Origin: Saposhnikovia divaricata
Taxonomy: Eukaryota; Streptophyta; Magnoliopsida; Apiales; Apiaceae
DNA length: 64,000 nt
Direction: 5' to 3'
NCBI GenBank assembly: GCA_036435485.1
Contig: CM071594.1
Coordinates: forward strand, 97,491,001-97,555,000
Part shown: positions 1 through 12,776 of the stretch, one piece after another
Layout of the letters: the number at the start of each line of letters is the position of its first letter
How positions within the stretch are numbered: position 1 is the stretch's first letter
The notes under the pieces: model-generated
Databases searched by the model: none
Told to the model about the DNA's origin: nothing
Seen by the model: the letters and a program-made list of their open reading frames with translations, nothing else
Made by a program: the position numbers and the translations under genes

Positions 1-518
1 GAAGTCGAGTCCCGGTATTCCCAAAATTCTTAATTTCAATCCTAGAGATGGGTCTAGTTGGAAGCTTAGGTTATGCTCAAGGGCTTCTAAGTGTTCCACT
101 CTACAATCCCAAGATAGGTTTTTTATCCCAAGATGGGATTTCGAGTGAGGGGGCGTGTCAAAGAGTTGTTGGGAGTTGTTGTAATAGTAGATGGTTGTTG
201 GGGGTTGTTGTAATAGTAGATTGTTGTTGGGGGTTGTTGAAGTTTAGTTCTATATAAGAGGCAATTGTCTCTCCTTGTAAGATAACCCCAATCAATCCAA
301 ATAGGGCTGTCAATGGATCGGATATCCGGTCCGATCCGATCCGATCCAAAGGCTAATAGAGCGGATATGGATCATATAAAAAAAATCCGATCGAAAAAAA
401 ATCCAATCCGGAAAAAATCCGAAAGCTAATGGTATGGATTTGATACGATCCGATCCGATTATATATATATAATTTATTTTGTATATATTTATGTATTTAA
501 ATATAAATTTTTTTTATA

Positions 519-555
<37 letters not shown>

Positions 556-1084
556 ATTTGAGGTCCGAAATATTTAAAGATAATGTCCTACTACTAACAT
601 GCTGTAGTAGCCTAGTAATAATTGCTCTTAAAACAGAATCACTGAATTTATTTGTGTAGTCTCTAAATGTAATTTATTATTACAAATATTTGTAATTTTC
701 TAAATGTATTGCAATGTTCTAGGTTTCTCGGATTTATAAAGACTTGTAATATTTTATTTGTGTACTTTACATTTCAAAATGTTGTTATTATTATTCGTAA
801 ATTATTGAATTAAATTAAAGGTTTTTTTCTCTACATATAAACGGATCGGAGCTCCGATCCGATAATCCGTGATCCTAACGGATCCGGATATGGATCATGT
901 TGAAAAAAATCCGGCTATGATCCGATCCGAATCCGAATCCGATAAAATTAAATGGATGTGGATATGGATCATGCCTGATCCGATCCAGATCCGATCCATT
1001 GACAGCCCTAAATCCAAATATCAATCTAGTTCTCTCTTGTTCCTATATATATTATTTTAAAAATTCATACTTCTATCTTTGACA
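1..1084 (+). mobile_element. 3' end of a truncated LTR retrotransposon (polypurine tract and 3' LTR)
   Basis: A purine-rich tract (GAGTGAGGGGG, 143-153) is followed by a sequence that starts TGTCAAAG at 156 and ends CTTTGACA at 1084, giving TG...CA ends with 8-bp perfect terminal inverted repeats. This is the layout of a polypurine tract followed by a 3' LTR. A TATATAAGAG box at 251 fits an LTR promoter. Without the hAT MITE inserted at 302-1010 the LTR would be only about 212 bp. Bases 1-155 would be the internal 3' end; I see no recognisable pol coding there. The flanks of the LTR (GGGCG and AAAAC) do not match, which argues against a solo LTR. The superfamily is not determined; a short LTR of this kind would suit Copia. 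Confidence 0.5.
302..1010. mobile_element. hAT-type MITE, 709 bp, inserted in the LTR
   Basis: The terminal inverted repeats are TAGGGCTGTCAATGGATCGG at 302 and its near-complement ending CATTGACAGCCCTA at 1010. A perfect 8-bp target-site duplication AATCCAAA flanks the element (294-301 and 1011-1018), which is diagnostic of the hAT superfamily. Both subterminal regions are rich in GGATCCGATC-like hexamers in both orientations. The AT-rich core carries a (TA)n run near 519-553. There is no transposase, so the element is non-autonomous. Confidence 0.85.
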
Positions 1085-1351
1085 AAAACAAAAAATCATA
1101 CACTTCTATATCGTATCACAGAGAAAAAAGGTAAAAGAATAATTTGCATGGCACATTGGATTGCGCAAATTTCCCCAACTCAAACCACAAAGCGCGGCAA
1201 GTTATATAGAATACAACTTTATTTCCATTTCATTTATATTATGTAACATACAAAATGAATCAACTTTTTTTGTTCCAGTGATTCAAGGTTTTCTTCTTCT
1301 TCTTCTTCTTCCCAAATCTTTTTCTACACAATCATTTTGTGTGTAAAGTTA
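1085..1351 (+). promoter_or_regulatory. Putative core promoter and 5' UTR of the LPAT gene
   Basis: Only 267 bp separate the end of the upstream LTR (1084) from the ATG at 1352. A TATATAGA box lies at 1203-1210, which would place transcription start near 1235-1240 and leave a 5' UTR of about 110 nt rich in TTC/CTT. The transcription start is inferred from spacing only. The retrotransposon LTR would therefore be part of the proximal promoter. Confidence 0.4.
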
Positions 1352-4300
1352 ATGGCCCCCGTTATTATGGCTCTTCCTCTCGGACTTCTCCTCCTTATTT
1401 CCGGCCTCATTGTCAACTCTATCCAGGTATTTTTCGCAAATTCACATGTCGTTCTTCGTGTTTAATTTATCATCGTTAAGATTACATGCAGCATTGTATA
1501 TCTTCCATTTTGTGATTGTCTTAAGATTGCTAAGCAATATAAGTTATGCAACTTTTAGTTTTTGTTGGTTTTGTCAATTTAGAGGTTGTTTCCTCGAAAA
1601 CCCCGGTTTTGAGAATTCAACAACAGGAATAAAACCCAAAAAAGAACAAGACGAGTCTTCATTTTTTTTTATTTATGTTTCAAATAATTGATTTATTTTA
1701 AACTTAGTGTGATTTCAATTTCATTGATGTGTTGCAAGTTATTTCAATCAGTTGGTCACGGAGCCTCTGCATTAACCATTAAAATAGTACTAATAAGTTG
1801 TAGAATTTTGATGGTTTTGTCTCGATAACAGGATAATTCACTTGTAGAATTAAACAATGATTGATATGTATGCATGAATTGCTGCGCAAGTTAAAATCGT
1901 AAATGGTATAGGGGCGGTGGTAGAACAATTTAACATGTTGCAAGCGGTCTGCCATTTATGAAACTGATGCTAACTTTTACAAGTCATATAGCTGGTAATG
2001 TCTTTTTGATTCAACTTTGTAACATATCCCACACTAAGATATGTTACTAAAGCATGTGTGCGTTTCTCTGCGCAAGTACTATTTTTAATGGTTAATATAA
2101 GCAATTATCTATTTGAAGGACTTATTGAGTCAACTGTTGTAAAGAGTTCGAATTTGCACTCATCAGATCCTCAGTACCTATAGACTGATTTCTTAGATCA
2201 TTAACTCCAAACTTATTCGGGGTAGTGATAGATGCACATTTGTGCTATCATCTATTTATGTTGGTTAACATACTAATGTATGTGTATCTTTACTTTTCCT
2301 TTCAGGCAATATTCTTCATTCTTGTTCGACCATTTTCAAAGAAAGTGTACAGATTAATCAACAGATACATTACAGAGATGCTGTGGTTGGAAGTCATATG
2401 GCTTGCAGATTGGTGGGCAAATGTGAAGGTACTAGTTATTATCTGTCAAATCAAAATTGTAAACGAATTGCAAACCCCCGCACTCAATTCATAAAAGTTG
2501 CTTCACCATGCAAATGGTCTTTCTGCTTTCTACTTTGAAGTTAAAGATTTTTATAAGACTTCAAACACATTCTAAATTTCAGCACTCAATTATTTGTTCC
2601 GTAATGCTTATGGTCTGAAGAGAATTAACTTATAGTAACTGTTTTGGAAGTTTTGTAATTCTGGATTCGTCTTTCAGCAAAAAATGATAATGTTGTAGAC
2701 AATTTTAAAAATTTGTTTTATGGTCCAATGGCTACTATATGGCCCTTTACAATGATTGTCCGATACACAAATGGCTGAATGATTGGATATCTTTGAAGAA
2801 TATATTTGACTTGGTTTAGTTTGTAGATAGATTCTAGCGAACATTGAAAGTTAAAATTCAACTTCTTTATTAGAACAAGTACTTGCTAGTTACTACTTAC
2901 TACACATGAAGGAGCAGAACTTCCTTGTTTCCTGTTTTCAGTAATCCAATCTGCTCAGCATCCAATGTCTAGTTACTTGTCCGAGTAAATATTATCTGTC
3001 CTGCTTTTGTTGAATTTCCTGTTACTGCCTGTTCGAAATGATTACCTCATCGGTAGTAGTACGTAGATCTTTACATATGCATATAAGATTCAGGCTTGAG
3101 GATAATCCAAGCTGGCAGTAGATGTTGTTTCCCTCTTGCTTTAGGTGACATACCTGTGCTCCAGTACAGTGTGCACTTCCATCGTCTTTTATATTACTTT
3201 ATCCAACTAGTCCTTTCTTAGGGCCTTTTATAAGGTATGCTTGTTGATCTAAGTGCAAGTGCATGATCCTATATATTAATGAGATCTACATTAAGGTAGT
3301 ATGTGAATGATGTTACTATTGAATGCAAAACTATAGGGGGTTGTTGGTTATAATAACAGAAACCAGTTTAGTAGGATTCTTGGGTTCATGAAATTGAGAA
3401 GAAATGCAGATGCTGTTCTAAAGGGAATTCTTTTTCCTAGGTTGGCTGAACTTTACGCTCAGGAAAAGTGGTAGAGCTTTAGCACTTCGCAGTTGTAGGG
3501 GCTGTATTTAAGAATTTTTCACATTCTCAGGAATCAGCAAATAGCTTGTTATAATCCGAATATATAATTTTGAATAACAAATTGATATATGGGCAAGGAT
3601 TTGTGAATGAGGGTTTAACAATCGGGAACTTCTATAAAACAAATCAGCTTTTCAAGCATCATTTGTTCATTTCATTAGATGGTTTGAGGTGTACATGACA
3701 GGAAATCCTCTTCCAATAAAGGAAAGTTACTCCGAAATAATCCCTGAAGAAAGCCATTGATGTTCAAAGGGAGTCAAAAGACCAGCAACCACTTGTAAGG
3801 TTCTGCATAAAGTGGTAACCTCTTTATGATTGAATAATTTGGCATTCTACACTTCAAATAAACTAGAGGTGCTGAAAGGTGACTATCGAAACTATAAATA
3901 TCATTCGAGAACCATAAACTGATAAAACACAGCTTTTTATCACCTCCTCTCTTCCACATAATAATAAAACACTTCACTTCAAAGTAAAAGAAAGTCACTT
4001 CTTTAGTTCACCCACATGATCTGCCACTTTTAGCTTGTGTTTAGTTGTCAGGATTATATATCTGTTTTGTTGTTACGGGTTTATGTCAACATTCTATATG
4101 GTTTGAATGGCTACAGTGCCCCCCTCAATCGGTTTGCACCAAGATATTAAATGAATTATATAAACTATATCACCACTTTTAGCTTATAATATTTGATAAG
4201 TTGCCAAAAAATATTTAACAAGGCAAAACTAATAAATTCCCAGAATATTAAAGGTTTCATAAATTTATGCAGTATATGACTAATTTTGCTGTTCCCGAGC

Positions 4301-7300
4301 TCATGCTAAACCAAATGAAAGCTAAATAGGGAACCCTGGGACTTAAATACAGCCTAACCAGTGTTTAAGAAGAGACTACATTAGATTAGAATTTCTCGCC
4401 AACCAGCTGCTTCACTTGATAAACCTAATGAGTCTGATTGCAAGCAGTAATGTCCAAATCATGCAAATTGCAATTGGTTATTGCTCAGGTTATTTTTGAA
4501 AGGTTGACCATTGATAATTGATATTCGATTTATATATAGGTTCTTATGCTAATACTTCTTAATTTAATAAACTGATGTATATATTGGAACAATAAATTCG
4601 ATGGAAAAATAAACAAATTTATGTGAAGTTTAAATGAAGAAGAACAAAAGGGGGTTGATTTGTGCCACTATTACCAAAAAAGAAAATATACGATGGTTTA
4701 ACGTTGTGTTAATTTTTAATCATTTCAATGCATTTGATTAGAAATATAGAAGTTAGAAAATTATGGTGGTTCTATAGATGACTTGTTATCCTACTGAATT
4801 GGAATTTTATTGAACAAATGTTCATCTTTTTAACTATTTTTAATTACTTGCAGGTTGAGCTGTTTATGGACTCTGAATCTTTTCAGTTAATGGGTGAGCA
4901 TTCCTAGTTGTTTTTCTAGTTGGTAAAATAAGAACTTAATGTTTATTTTATTGCATACCTTGATAAAATATTTGTCTTATGAACTTAGATTCTATTCAGG
5001 TAAAGAACATGCACTTGTTATTTCCAATCATAGGAGTGACATTGACTGGCTGGTTGGATGGATTCTAGCTCAGGTGCACGTCTTTGTTGATTATATAGTC
5101 TTTATGTTTGTGTGAATTAGGACTTGAAAATTGCAATAATATATTGGTGTAGATGAGGTTCGATTTAGAGGCTTTGACAGTACCCTAACATAAAATAAAA
5201 AGAGGCGCCACATGTGAACTGCTTGATTATCTCCTGACTTGATGCTCCCCTAGTTGGTTGATAGTTCAAGTAAATGCATAAAATTTACAGCATCATTAGT
5301 TTAGTATCAGAGTTTTGGTGAATATATGTCTTGTTCATAGATACTTTCTTCACAAACTAATACCGGTTTTCCTGACAGCGATCCGGTTGCCTTGGAAGCG
5401 CATTGGCTGTATCCAAGAAATCATCAAAATACCTTCCTGTGAGTTTCACTTTCTCAAAATTAATCAGGACAGCTGAACAACATTTTCTTAATCATTTTGA
5501 ATAAAAAGAAAAAAAGGGGAAATATCGCAGGAAGCTGCAGCCAGATATAAATGTAGTTGCTATTATATATATCTCAATTTTGGTAATACTATATTCTTAC
5601 ACTCTTTGATGTTGTCGTGCATCTATATACTGTTTCGAAGGACTGACTAGTGACTGAATAGTTTAGGCCTAAATACATTTTATTTGAAGGGGATGGAAGA
5701 GTAGAATATAGTATCTACTACCCTCAACATCCAGGATGCTGTCAGACTTGGGACATAGCTTCACCAACTCTATATAAATGTTTGTACAAATTGTTACCAA
5801 ATGAAATCCAAGTGACGTGTTTGCATGTCATATCAAGAAACTAGAAATGCTTCTATACAGGGTTGCATTGATGTAGTTAATTACATGTCAAGTGTATGAG
5901 AAACTGAAAAAAAACCCCAATATATCCCTCATAGTGTCCAAGGATTAGGTTAGGATGAATAGAAAGAAATGGTAAAAATTGGTATTTAGTTTATTTTTTG
6001 TCTGAATTTCACTTTGGTTGTTGCTGTTCAACTAAAATTCGATAATGTATCACATATCATTCTATCGTGAGAAGAATACTAAATGAAGTTACATTACTCA
6101 GAATTCAGAAGATAGTTGTTGCTATGAACAGTTAGTTTGTTTAAATAGAGTTTTAGTTTGTTCTGTTACTCATCCCGCCAAGTTCTTGAAAAATTTTAAC
6201 ATCCGCCAATAAATTTATTTGGTATCAAGATTTCTTCTCCCTTGTACTCTTGTAGATTGTTTGAATAACAAATACAGCCTGTCATATTGCACAATTGTAC
6301 TGTCTGTAAATTTTGGTATAGAGCACTATCTTAGTCCAACACTAGTACATTCAATAAAAACTAAAAACTCACCTCTAGTTATATATAGGATAGTAGGAGG
6401 GTTTTCAAACTGTATTTAAGAGGGGAATAATGTAGTATCGGTGATGCAGGTTATGGGCTGGTCAATGTACTTTTCTGAATACATTTTCCTGGAAAGAAAT
6501 TGGGCCAATGATGAGAACACATTGAAGGTATTCTGTTAAAAACCCTGTCCTACATATAACTCGAATGGAACTTACTGTCTAATAAACATGTTCTTCGTTT
6601 GGGGTTATCGTGCTGCAGTCAGGAATCTGGCAGCTACGTCATTTTCCTAGACCTTTTTGGCTGGCTCTTCTTCCTGAGGGAACCCGCTTTACACAGGCCA
6701 AACTTGAAGCCTCCCAAGAGTATGCTTCCACAGCAGGGTTGCCTATACCTAGGAACGTTTTGATTCCTCGAACAAAGGTTGTTTACTAAAAGTATACCTT
6801 TTATGCTTGCATGCATCTGTTTGCAATTATAGAGAAAAAGAAACAGGCATTTATCATCAATTTGGTTATCTTAAAATTAGAGAGATATTTCAACATATAC
6901 TACAACATCTGCCATTATTAGCTCTAAATAGATTTCTTTCACTTGGTAACTGAAGTTATCCATGAAGGTTGCCTTTTAAAATTTGTACCTAGTTGAAAGT
7001 CACAATAAATTAAACTGGAATATGCTTGCTTTTGTCTAAGCCAAGGGTGCTGAGACATGCACTACTGTCTTTACTTCTTGACTAACCATTAAATGTAATT
7101 TTAAAACCATAATTTCACATCTTCATTGTAATTCTAAAACTTAAAAAAAGCATTAAAAGGGGGTTCTGCTTGAGAACAGAACCGGAGTTGGCCTTTTCTG
7201 TTCGAACCAAAAAGGCACGTGTTCCCTTATTCAACTCGAAATAAACTTAGTTAGTACATTCCAATTGATTTGGAGTTGCATATTTTGTGTTATTAGTAGC

Positions 7301-9627
7301 AGCTTTATCTAATTGATACTAATGCCATATTTTTGTCATCAGTTTAAGCATTACTATATTTACTTTGATTGTGGTATTGATTTCAGGGTTTTGTCTCTGC
7401 AGTGAAGAACCTGCGTCCATTTGTCCCAGCAATTTATAATATCACTATAGCTGTTCCAAAAAGAGATCCACGCCCTACAATGTCAAGAATCATTAGTGGG
7501 CAATCTTTTGTGGTAAGCCAGTGATAAATATTTGTGACTGAAGACTGCATTTGTGTTAAGTTCAGTTACTTATATATGCATATTACCATAGCAATTCACA
7601 TTCTCAGGTTATTCGTCCCCCTTACCCCCTGCCCCCTCCATGTCCCACACACAGATAAGTCAATTGTACTTGCATACTGTTTGTTGGACAAAATAATTTT
7701 GGTTTTCTTGTACTAGCATCAATTTAACCTTCATCGTTTGTGTTCTTTGCCCTTTTTATTTCCCGGTCAGTTCATGCATAAATGAACTAATATAATAGAC
7801 TGTAGAAGTCGAATTCCTATTATGTGTTGAAGTAATTTTACGATTCTGATACCAGTGGAAAGCTCTCTTTGTCCTTTCTCAGAAACTTGAAAAAAAAAAA
7901 GAGTAAATCACAGACTGCTGCTGCTTTCCTATGACAAATCTATGCAAGCGTTATCAACATTCTAACAAGATCAAATTTCTTCATCCTGTTTTGTTAGATA
8001 AGATGAAATCTTCTCTATGCAATCCAGCTTGTTCTTATAGTTTTCTGTGGAAAGATACATTCTCTTTGATAATGTTGGCAGAGAGTGTTGCACAGAATTT
8101 AAAAATTACTTAACTAAATTTAAAATTTACACGTTTGTGATTATTTAAATTAAATCTTGATTTTTTTTGTTCAAACCATACAATCTTTCTATCATAAATT
8201 ATTGTATAATTTTTTTAATATAGTAGTAAAAAAATTATCAGATCTTTTTTTGAAGCGCCTTACTATAAAATTCACCACCAGTAGTAAGCTTATAAGTGTA
8301 TAGTTTTGCGCAAAAGATTTTTTGTAAAACCATGCTACTATCTGGAAACTATTGCAAGTCTCTACTTGTTTCTTTTTGCTTATATATCATGTTTAATGTT
8401 TTGCCTATCTTTTTGACTACCAGCATCTCTCTTTTTCCCTGTCCTTATTAATTTATATTAGATTGTTAAATCTAACGTGTTCAAGATGCTCTAAGGTACA
8501 TGTGCACATTAAGCGACATTTGATGGATGAATTACCTGTAACTGACGGTGGCATTTCACAATGGTGCAAAGATATGTTTGTAGAAAAGGTATAAACGACT
8601 GAACATTAATTTATAGACAGCCTTTGTTTGCTTTAATGTCTTAAAACTGAAACCAGCTAAATATTCTAACATATAGCAAGGAGTGAAATAGATGGCATTG
8701 TCAACTCTCAATTCAATGATGTAAATTGAAGAGATCTAGGACTATTATGTCTCATTAGGGTAGTTCCTCTCACTGTAATCTGTTTGATCTGTTATGACGG
8801 CCATAGATGGTAAAATAGCGAGTAGCATGTAATTTTAAGCGCATAATTGGATTCTTTCATTTTCTATTGAAGACGGTGGAGGTGAAAAAAAAAATTACTT
8901 GAGCATAATACAAACTAGAATATCAAAATTGCTTAAGCTTTGCATAGTAATGTAGTTAAGCAAGTGATATTATACAAACTAGATATCAAAATTACTTAAG
9001 CTTTGCATTGTTAATTATAGTTAAGCTATGCATGCGTTTGAAAGTTTTCTTGAATGGTTGCCCTGGTTAAGTTACATTTTGGACTCAGATGTTACATGAT
9101 ATATACAATTGTTTTTTACCCCATAAATTCCACGAAATTGAAAATTATAATTCCCAGCTGTCACTAAATACTCAATAAGACGGGGATTTAGTAATAGTTG
9201 CATCTTGCATTTTAACTTTCTTCAAATTGTCAGGATGCTTTATTGGAGCTACACTATAGGAGGGACACATTTAATGGCAAGGATCGCCAACAAATTAGCC
9301 GACCAATAAAGTCTTTGATAGTAAGTTTTTGTTCTCAACATGATTTATGTGAGCTTGTGCTTTTGTTTGCCCCTATTTCAGTAATCGTTTGAACTCCATG
9401 GTGAAGAACAGGTTGTGATCTTCTGGTATTGTCTTCTCACAATTGGTGCTGTCAAACTTGTACAATGGTGTACATTTTCTTGGGGAGTACTGGCACTATT
9501 AGCAGGTTTTATAGCACTTGTTATGCTCTCAGTGCAGATCCTCATTCATTCTACCAGGTCAGAATATTCTACGCCTCCTATGGTAAATCAAGCGAATTCT
9601 TTAAAAACTTCACTTCTTCCCAAGTGA
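1352..9627 (+). CDS. LPAT2: 1-acyl-sn-glycerol-3-phosphate acyltransferase, LPAT2-like (11 exons)
   Basis: This enzyme acylates lysophosphatidic acid at sn-2 to phosphatidic acid in glycerolipid synthesis, normally in the ER membrane. Exons read by eye: 1352-1426, 2306-2428, 4854-4893, 5000-5073, 5379-5438, 6450-6527, 6619-6777, 7387-7512, 8496-8588, 9234-9320 and 9412-9627. All junctions are GT-AG and together they give 376 codons without a stop, close to the roughly 390 aa usual for plant LPAT2. An N-terminal hydrophobic stretch (about residues 5-35) is followed by the catalytic NHRSDIDW box (H90-X4-D95) and the PEGTRF acyl-acceptor motif (about 169-174). Two C-terminal hydrophobic segments come after these, and the protein ends in SLLPK. 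The ATG at 1352 is the first in frame with the hydrophobic N-terminus. The long introns (up to about 2.4 kb) show no clear transposon. The exon 9 acceptor is AAG rather than CAG. Gene identity is firm; the LPAT2 rather than LPAT3 assignment is less so. Confidence 0.93.
8903..9031 (+). repeat. Imperfect tandem duplication of about 63 bp in LPAT intron 9
   Basis: Two adjacent copies share TACAAACTAGA.ATATCAAAATT and CTTAAGCTTTGCAT blocks at about 8903-8965 and 8966-9031. It lies between exons 9 and 10 and does not touch splice sites. It looks like ordinary slippage or unequal exchange. Confidence 0.5.
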
Positions 9628-10949
9628 GCCATCCTACTGGTGCCATCTGCATCATGTGCGATCAAGAACTTCAAAATGTATTCCACTGATGAAAGAATCT
9701 ATCTATAAGATCCTTCAAATGCCCTATGCGGACACAAGTGATTATTTCTTTCGTAAAAATCAGGAACATTTCAAGTTTAGAATATGAGGACAGAAGTAGT
9801 TTTACATGACATGATGTGAAAATACGAGAGAACGTGCTTCTTGTGATGCTTCCTAGTGCAAACTAGTTCAGTGCTATTAAGGAAAGACTTAGTCAAGGAA
9901 ATGCTCATATTTTAACTTTGTAATATTTTTGTATCCTACTTCACAACATGAGCCCAAGTCCCCCTCCTCCCTACACATATGTAATAGAACTTAATAACAA
10001 CTTCTTTTAGTTTTTCTGCTTCAACACATATTTATATCGATCTAGAAGGAAAACAAGTTGAACTGTACCTTGCTTAATTCATTCGAGTTAAAACATTACT
10101 ACAACCTCTGTACTGAAAAACCGTGCATTTCAACAGCAAGGTATAGAATGTTGATTTTTAAGAGTATTTCCAACCGATTACACTATTTTTCGGTAACTTC
10201 TACGTTAAAATAAAATAGTGTAGACGTACATTTCTGAAGTTGGGTTAAAAATAGTTTTAGTGTTGGTCACTTCGGGGTCTGCTCACAGTCAAAGGGACAA
10301 AAAACATGCATAGCTAAAATAGATATTTTTTTTTTTCTAAGAACACGAGTAATTTTTGTTAAATAAGCATATATAATTAGGTGTCTGACGGACTGGATAA
10401 TGGAACCTAACAAGGCAATAAAAACCTGGAAAATGCAACTGGTTTCACCATTGATATGATTTCCCATTTGGACTGCTAAGAAAAGATGTGGCCACAAACT
10501 TCTTTGTTGGTTTATTGTCAACCTATTTCAAATCCATGTTAAACAAATTTTGTTAACCCTTAACAGGAGATTAAAATCCATGTTAAACAAATTTAATAAA
10601 CCTTAAAAGGAGATTCACAGACAACCTGCATTCAGTAGCGGAATTAATTATGGCCTTAACCTCCGGTTGAAGTGGAAAAATTAGTGAAATATTTTGATCA
10701 TACATGTCAAATTGTCATTAAAAATTCAGTGTAATTATGTACCTGCAGTGCCTGCATTTTAGTTCGAACTTAGATGGATAGTTAGGTTACCAGTTTTCAG
10801 TTAGGTACCTCGTCACCGTAACAGGATTGCAAATCTAGCTTTATCTTAAAGAACATATATCTCTGAATAACAAGTGGATATTTTCACAATCATAAGGGTT
10901 GATGTTACATGGATAATGCACTAGTGCACTCTTAAGCCATAAGCAGTAC
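9628..10949. other. Intergenic region between LPAT and the proline-rich protein gene
   Basis: The first few hundred bases should be the LPAT 3' UTR; the poly(A) site is not evident. Around 10530-10617 an imperfect tandem duplication of about 45 bp contains AATCCATGTTAAACAAATTT and AGGAGATT twice. No coding sequence, RNA gene or transposon end could be supported here. Confidence 0.5.
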
Positions 10950-11003
10950 TATATAACTGGTGAATACTAACACAAAAAACAATACACAGCTAGCTAGTAG
11001 AAA
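10950..11003 (+). promoter_or_regulatory. TATA box and short 5' UTR of the proline-rich protein gene
   Basis: TATATAA at 10950-10956 lies 54 bp upstream of the ATG at 11004. Transcription would start near 10980, leaving a leader of roughly 20-25 nt. Confidence 0.5.
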
Positions 11004-12776
11004 ATGGCCACATTTTGGGCAACTCTGCTATTTTATGCAGTTGCAGGATGTCTGATAGTTAGTTATGCAGCTGCAGCTCGCCCACCCTATAACTATGTAT
11101 CTCCACCACCACCAGCATCTCCTCCACCCTATAACTATGTGTCTCCACCACCTCCACTACCACACTCACCCCCACCACTGACACTTTACCCCCCTCTTCC
11201 ATCACCTATTTCACCACCACCTACTAAAGAATTGCCCAAAGCTCCAACAGCTGCTCCACCATTATATACTCCAAGCCCTCCTTCTTCTTCTCCTTCTCCC
11301 TCCTCTTCTGTCCATAAATCTCCACCATCAGCATCTGATTCTCCATCACCTATGCCTTCACATTACACTCCGCCTCATCATGTGAACACCTCTCCTACGC
11401 CACAACCTTCACCGTCAAACTCTCCCATGACATCTCCTTCTCCCTCCCCTTCTGTCTACAAATCTCCGCCATCAGCATCTGATTCTCCATCACCTACTCC
11501 TTCACATTCAACTCCGCGTCATCACATGAACACCTCTCCTACGCCACAACTTTCACCATCAAACTCTCCCATGAAATCTCCTCCATCTCCTTCTCCCTCC
11601 CCTTCTGTCCATAAATCTCCGCCATCAGCATCTGATTCTCCATCACCTACTCCTTCACATTCAACTCCGCGTCATCACATGAACACCTCTCCTACGCCAC
11701 AACTTTCACCATCAAACTCTCCCATGAAATCTCCTCCATCTCCTTCTCCCTCCCCTTCTGTCCATAAATCTCCGCCATCAGCATCTGATTCTCCATCACC
11801 TACTCCTTCACATTCAACTCCGCCTCATCATATGAACACCTCTCCTATGCCACAACCTTCACCATCAAACTCTCCCATGACATCTCCTCCATCCCCTTAC
11901 GTCCACAAGTCCCCGCCATCAACTTCTCCATCAAACTCTCCCATGACATCTCCCCCATCTCCTTACGTCCACAAGTCCCCGCCATCGACTTCTCCATCAA
12001 ACTCTCCTATGACATCTCCTCCATTTCCTCCACCGCCACCTGCTAAAGTGTTGCCGATAGGTGCTCCTCCACCTTATAATGTACCACCACCAAAGACTAA
12101 ATCTCCTTATTCATATGTATCACCACCTCCACCACATACTCCAACCCCTCCATCTTTTTCTCCATCTCCTTCTCCCTCCCCTTCGATCTACAAATCTCCG
12201 CCATTAGCATCTGATTCTCCATCTCCTACTCCTTCACATTCCAATCCGCCTCATCATATGAACACCTCTCCTATGCCACAACCTTCACCATCAAACTCTC
12301 CCATGGCATCTCCTCCATCTCCTTACATCCACAAGTCCCCGCCATCAACTTCTCCATCGCCAACACCTTCCCAATCAATCCAGCCGCCTCCAAGCAATGC
12401 ACGGCTAACCCCACCGCCACCTCCCATCATTTCATGCCAAACGCCACCATCACCTTCTCCAACTAATGCCCCTTATGTCTATAAATCGCCTCCACCAGCC
12501 CCTAACCCTTACACCTACACATCCCCACCACCTCCTTCAATAGCATTACCTCCTTTAGTTCCACCACCTTCATCACCACCCCACCATCCCCATCACCACC
12601 ACCACCACCATGGCCACCACCACCACGGCCACCACCACCATCACCCTCATGCACCACGTCCTTCACCTCCGGCACCTCCTGTCATTTCTCCTCCTAAAGC
12701 TTATTTATATGTATCACCACCGCCACCATCTTCTCCTGTTCCATACATTTACACCATTCCCTCTTACGCACTTTAA
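11004..12776 (+). CDS. Proline-rich extensin/AGP-like cell-wall protein with His-rich tail
   Basis: This is a single-exon gene for 590 aa. A signal peptide (about residues 1-25, hydrophobic, ending ...SYAAAA) points to secretion. The mature protein starts with extensin-type YNYVSPPPP motifs, in which Ser-Pro(n) can be hydroxylated and glycosylated and Tyr can cross-link. A long region of SP/TP dipeptides typical of arabinogalactan glycosylation follows. It contains a 51-aa repeat (153-bp period, near identical at 11521 and 11674, with degenerate copies elsewhere) and a 22-aa repeat (SPSNSPM..SPPSPYVHKSPP..T, three copies near 11930-12020). Near the C-terminus a tract of about 24 residues is mostly His (12580-12652), followed by more YVSPPPP motifs. 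No GPI-anchor tail is seen. It is best called a chimeric hydroxyproline-rich glycoprotein of wall-structural type; its role is inferred from composition. The repeats make length variation between alleles likely. Confidence 0.88.
   Translation: MATFWATLLFYAVAGCLIVSYAAAARPPYNYVSPPPPASPPPYNYVSPPPPLPHSPPPLTLYPPLPSPISPPPTKELPKAPTAAPPLYTPSPPSSSPSPSSSVHKSPPSASDSPSPMPSHYTPPHHVNTSPTPQPSPSNSPMTSPSPSPSVYKSPPSASDSPSPTPSHSTPRHHMNTSPTPQLSPSNSPMKSPPSPSPSPSVHKSPPSASDSPSPTPSHSTPRHHMNTSPTPQLSPSNSPMKSPPSPSPSPSVHKSPPSASDSPSPTPSHSTPPHHMNTSPMPQPSPSNSPMTSPPSPYVHKSPPSTSPSNSPMTSPPSPYVHKSPPSTSPSNSPMTSPPFPPPPPAKVLPIGAPPPYNVPPPKTKSPYSYVSPPPPHTPTPPSFSPSPSPSPSIYKSPPLASDSPSPTPSHSNPPHHMNTSPMPQPSPSNSPMASPPSPYIHKSPPSTSPSPTPSQSIQPPPSNARLTPPPPPIISCQTPPSPSPTNAPYVYKSPPPAPNPYTYTSPPPPSIALPPLVPPPSSPPHHPHHHHHHHGHHHHGHHHHHPHAPRPSPPAPPVISPPKAYLYVSPPPPSSPVPYIYTIPSYAL

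Noticed and set aside
10267..10521. 84-codon - strand frame between LPAT and the proline-rich gene
   Set aside because: No upstream promoter or homology that I recognise; composition like random AT-rich sequence.
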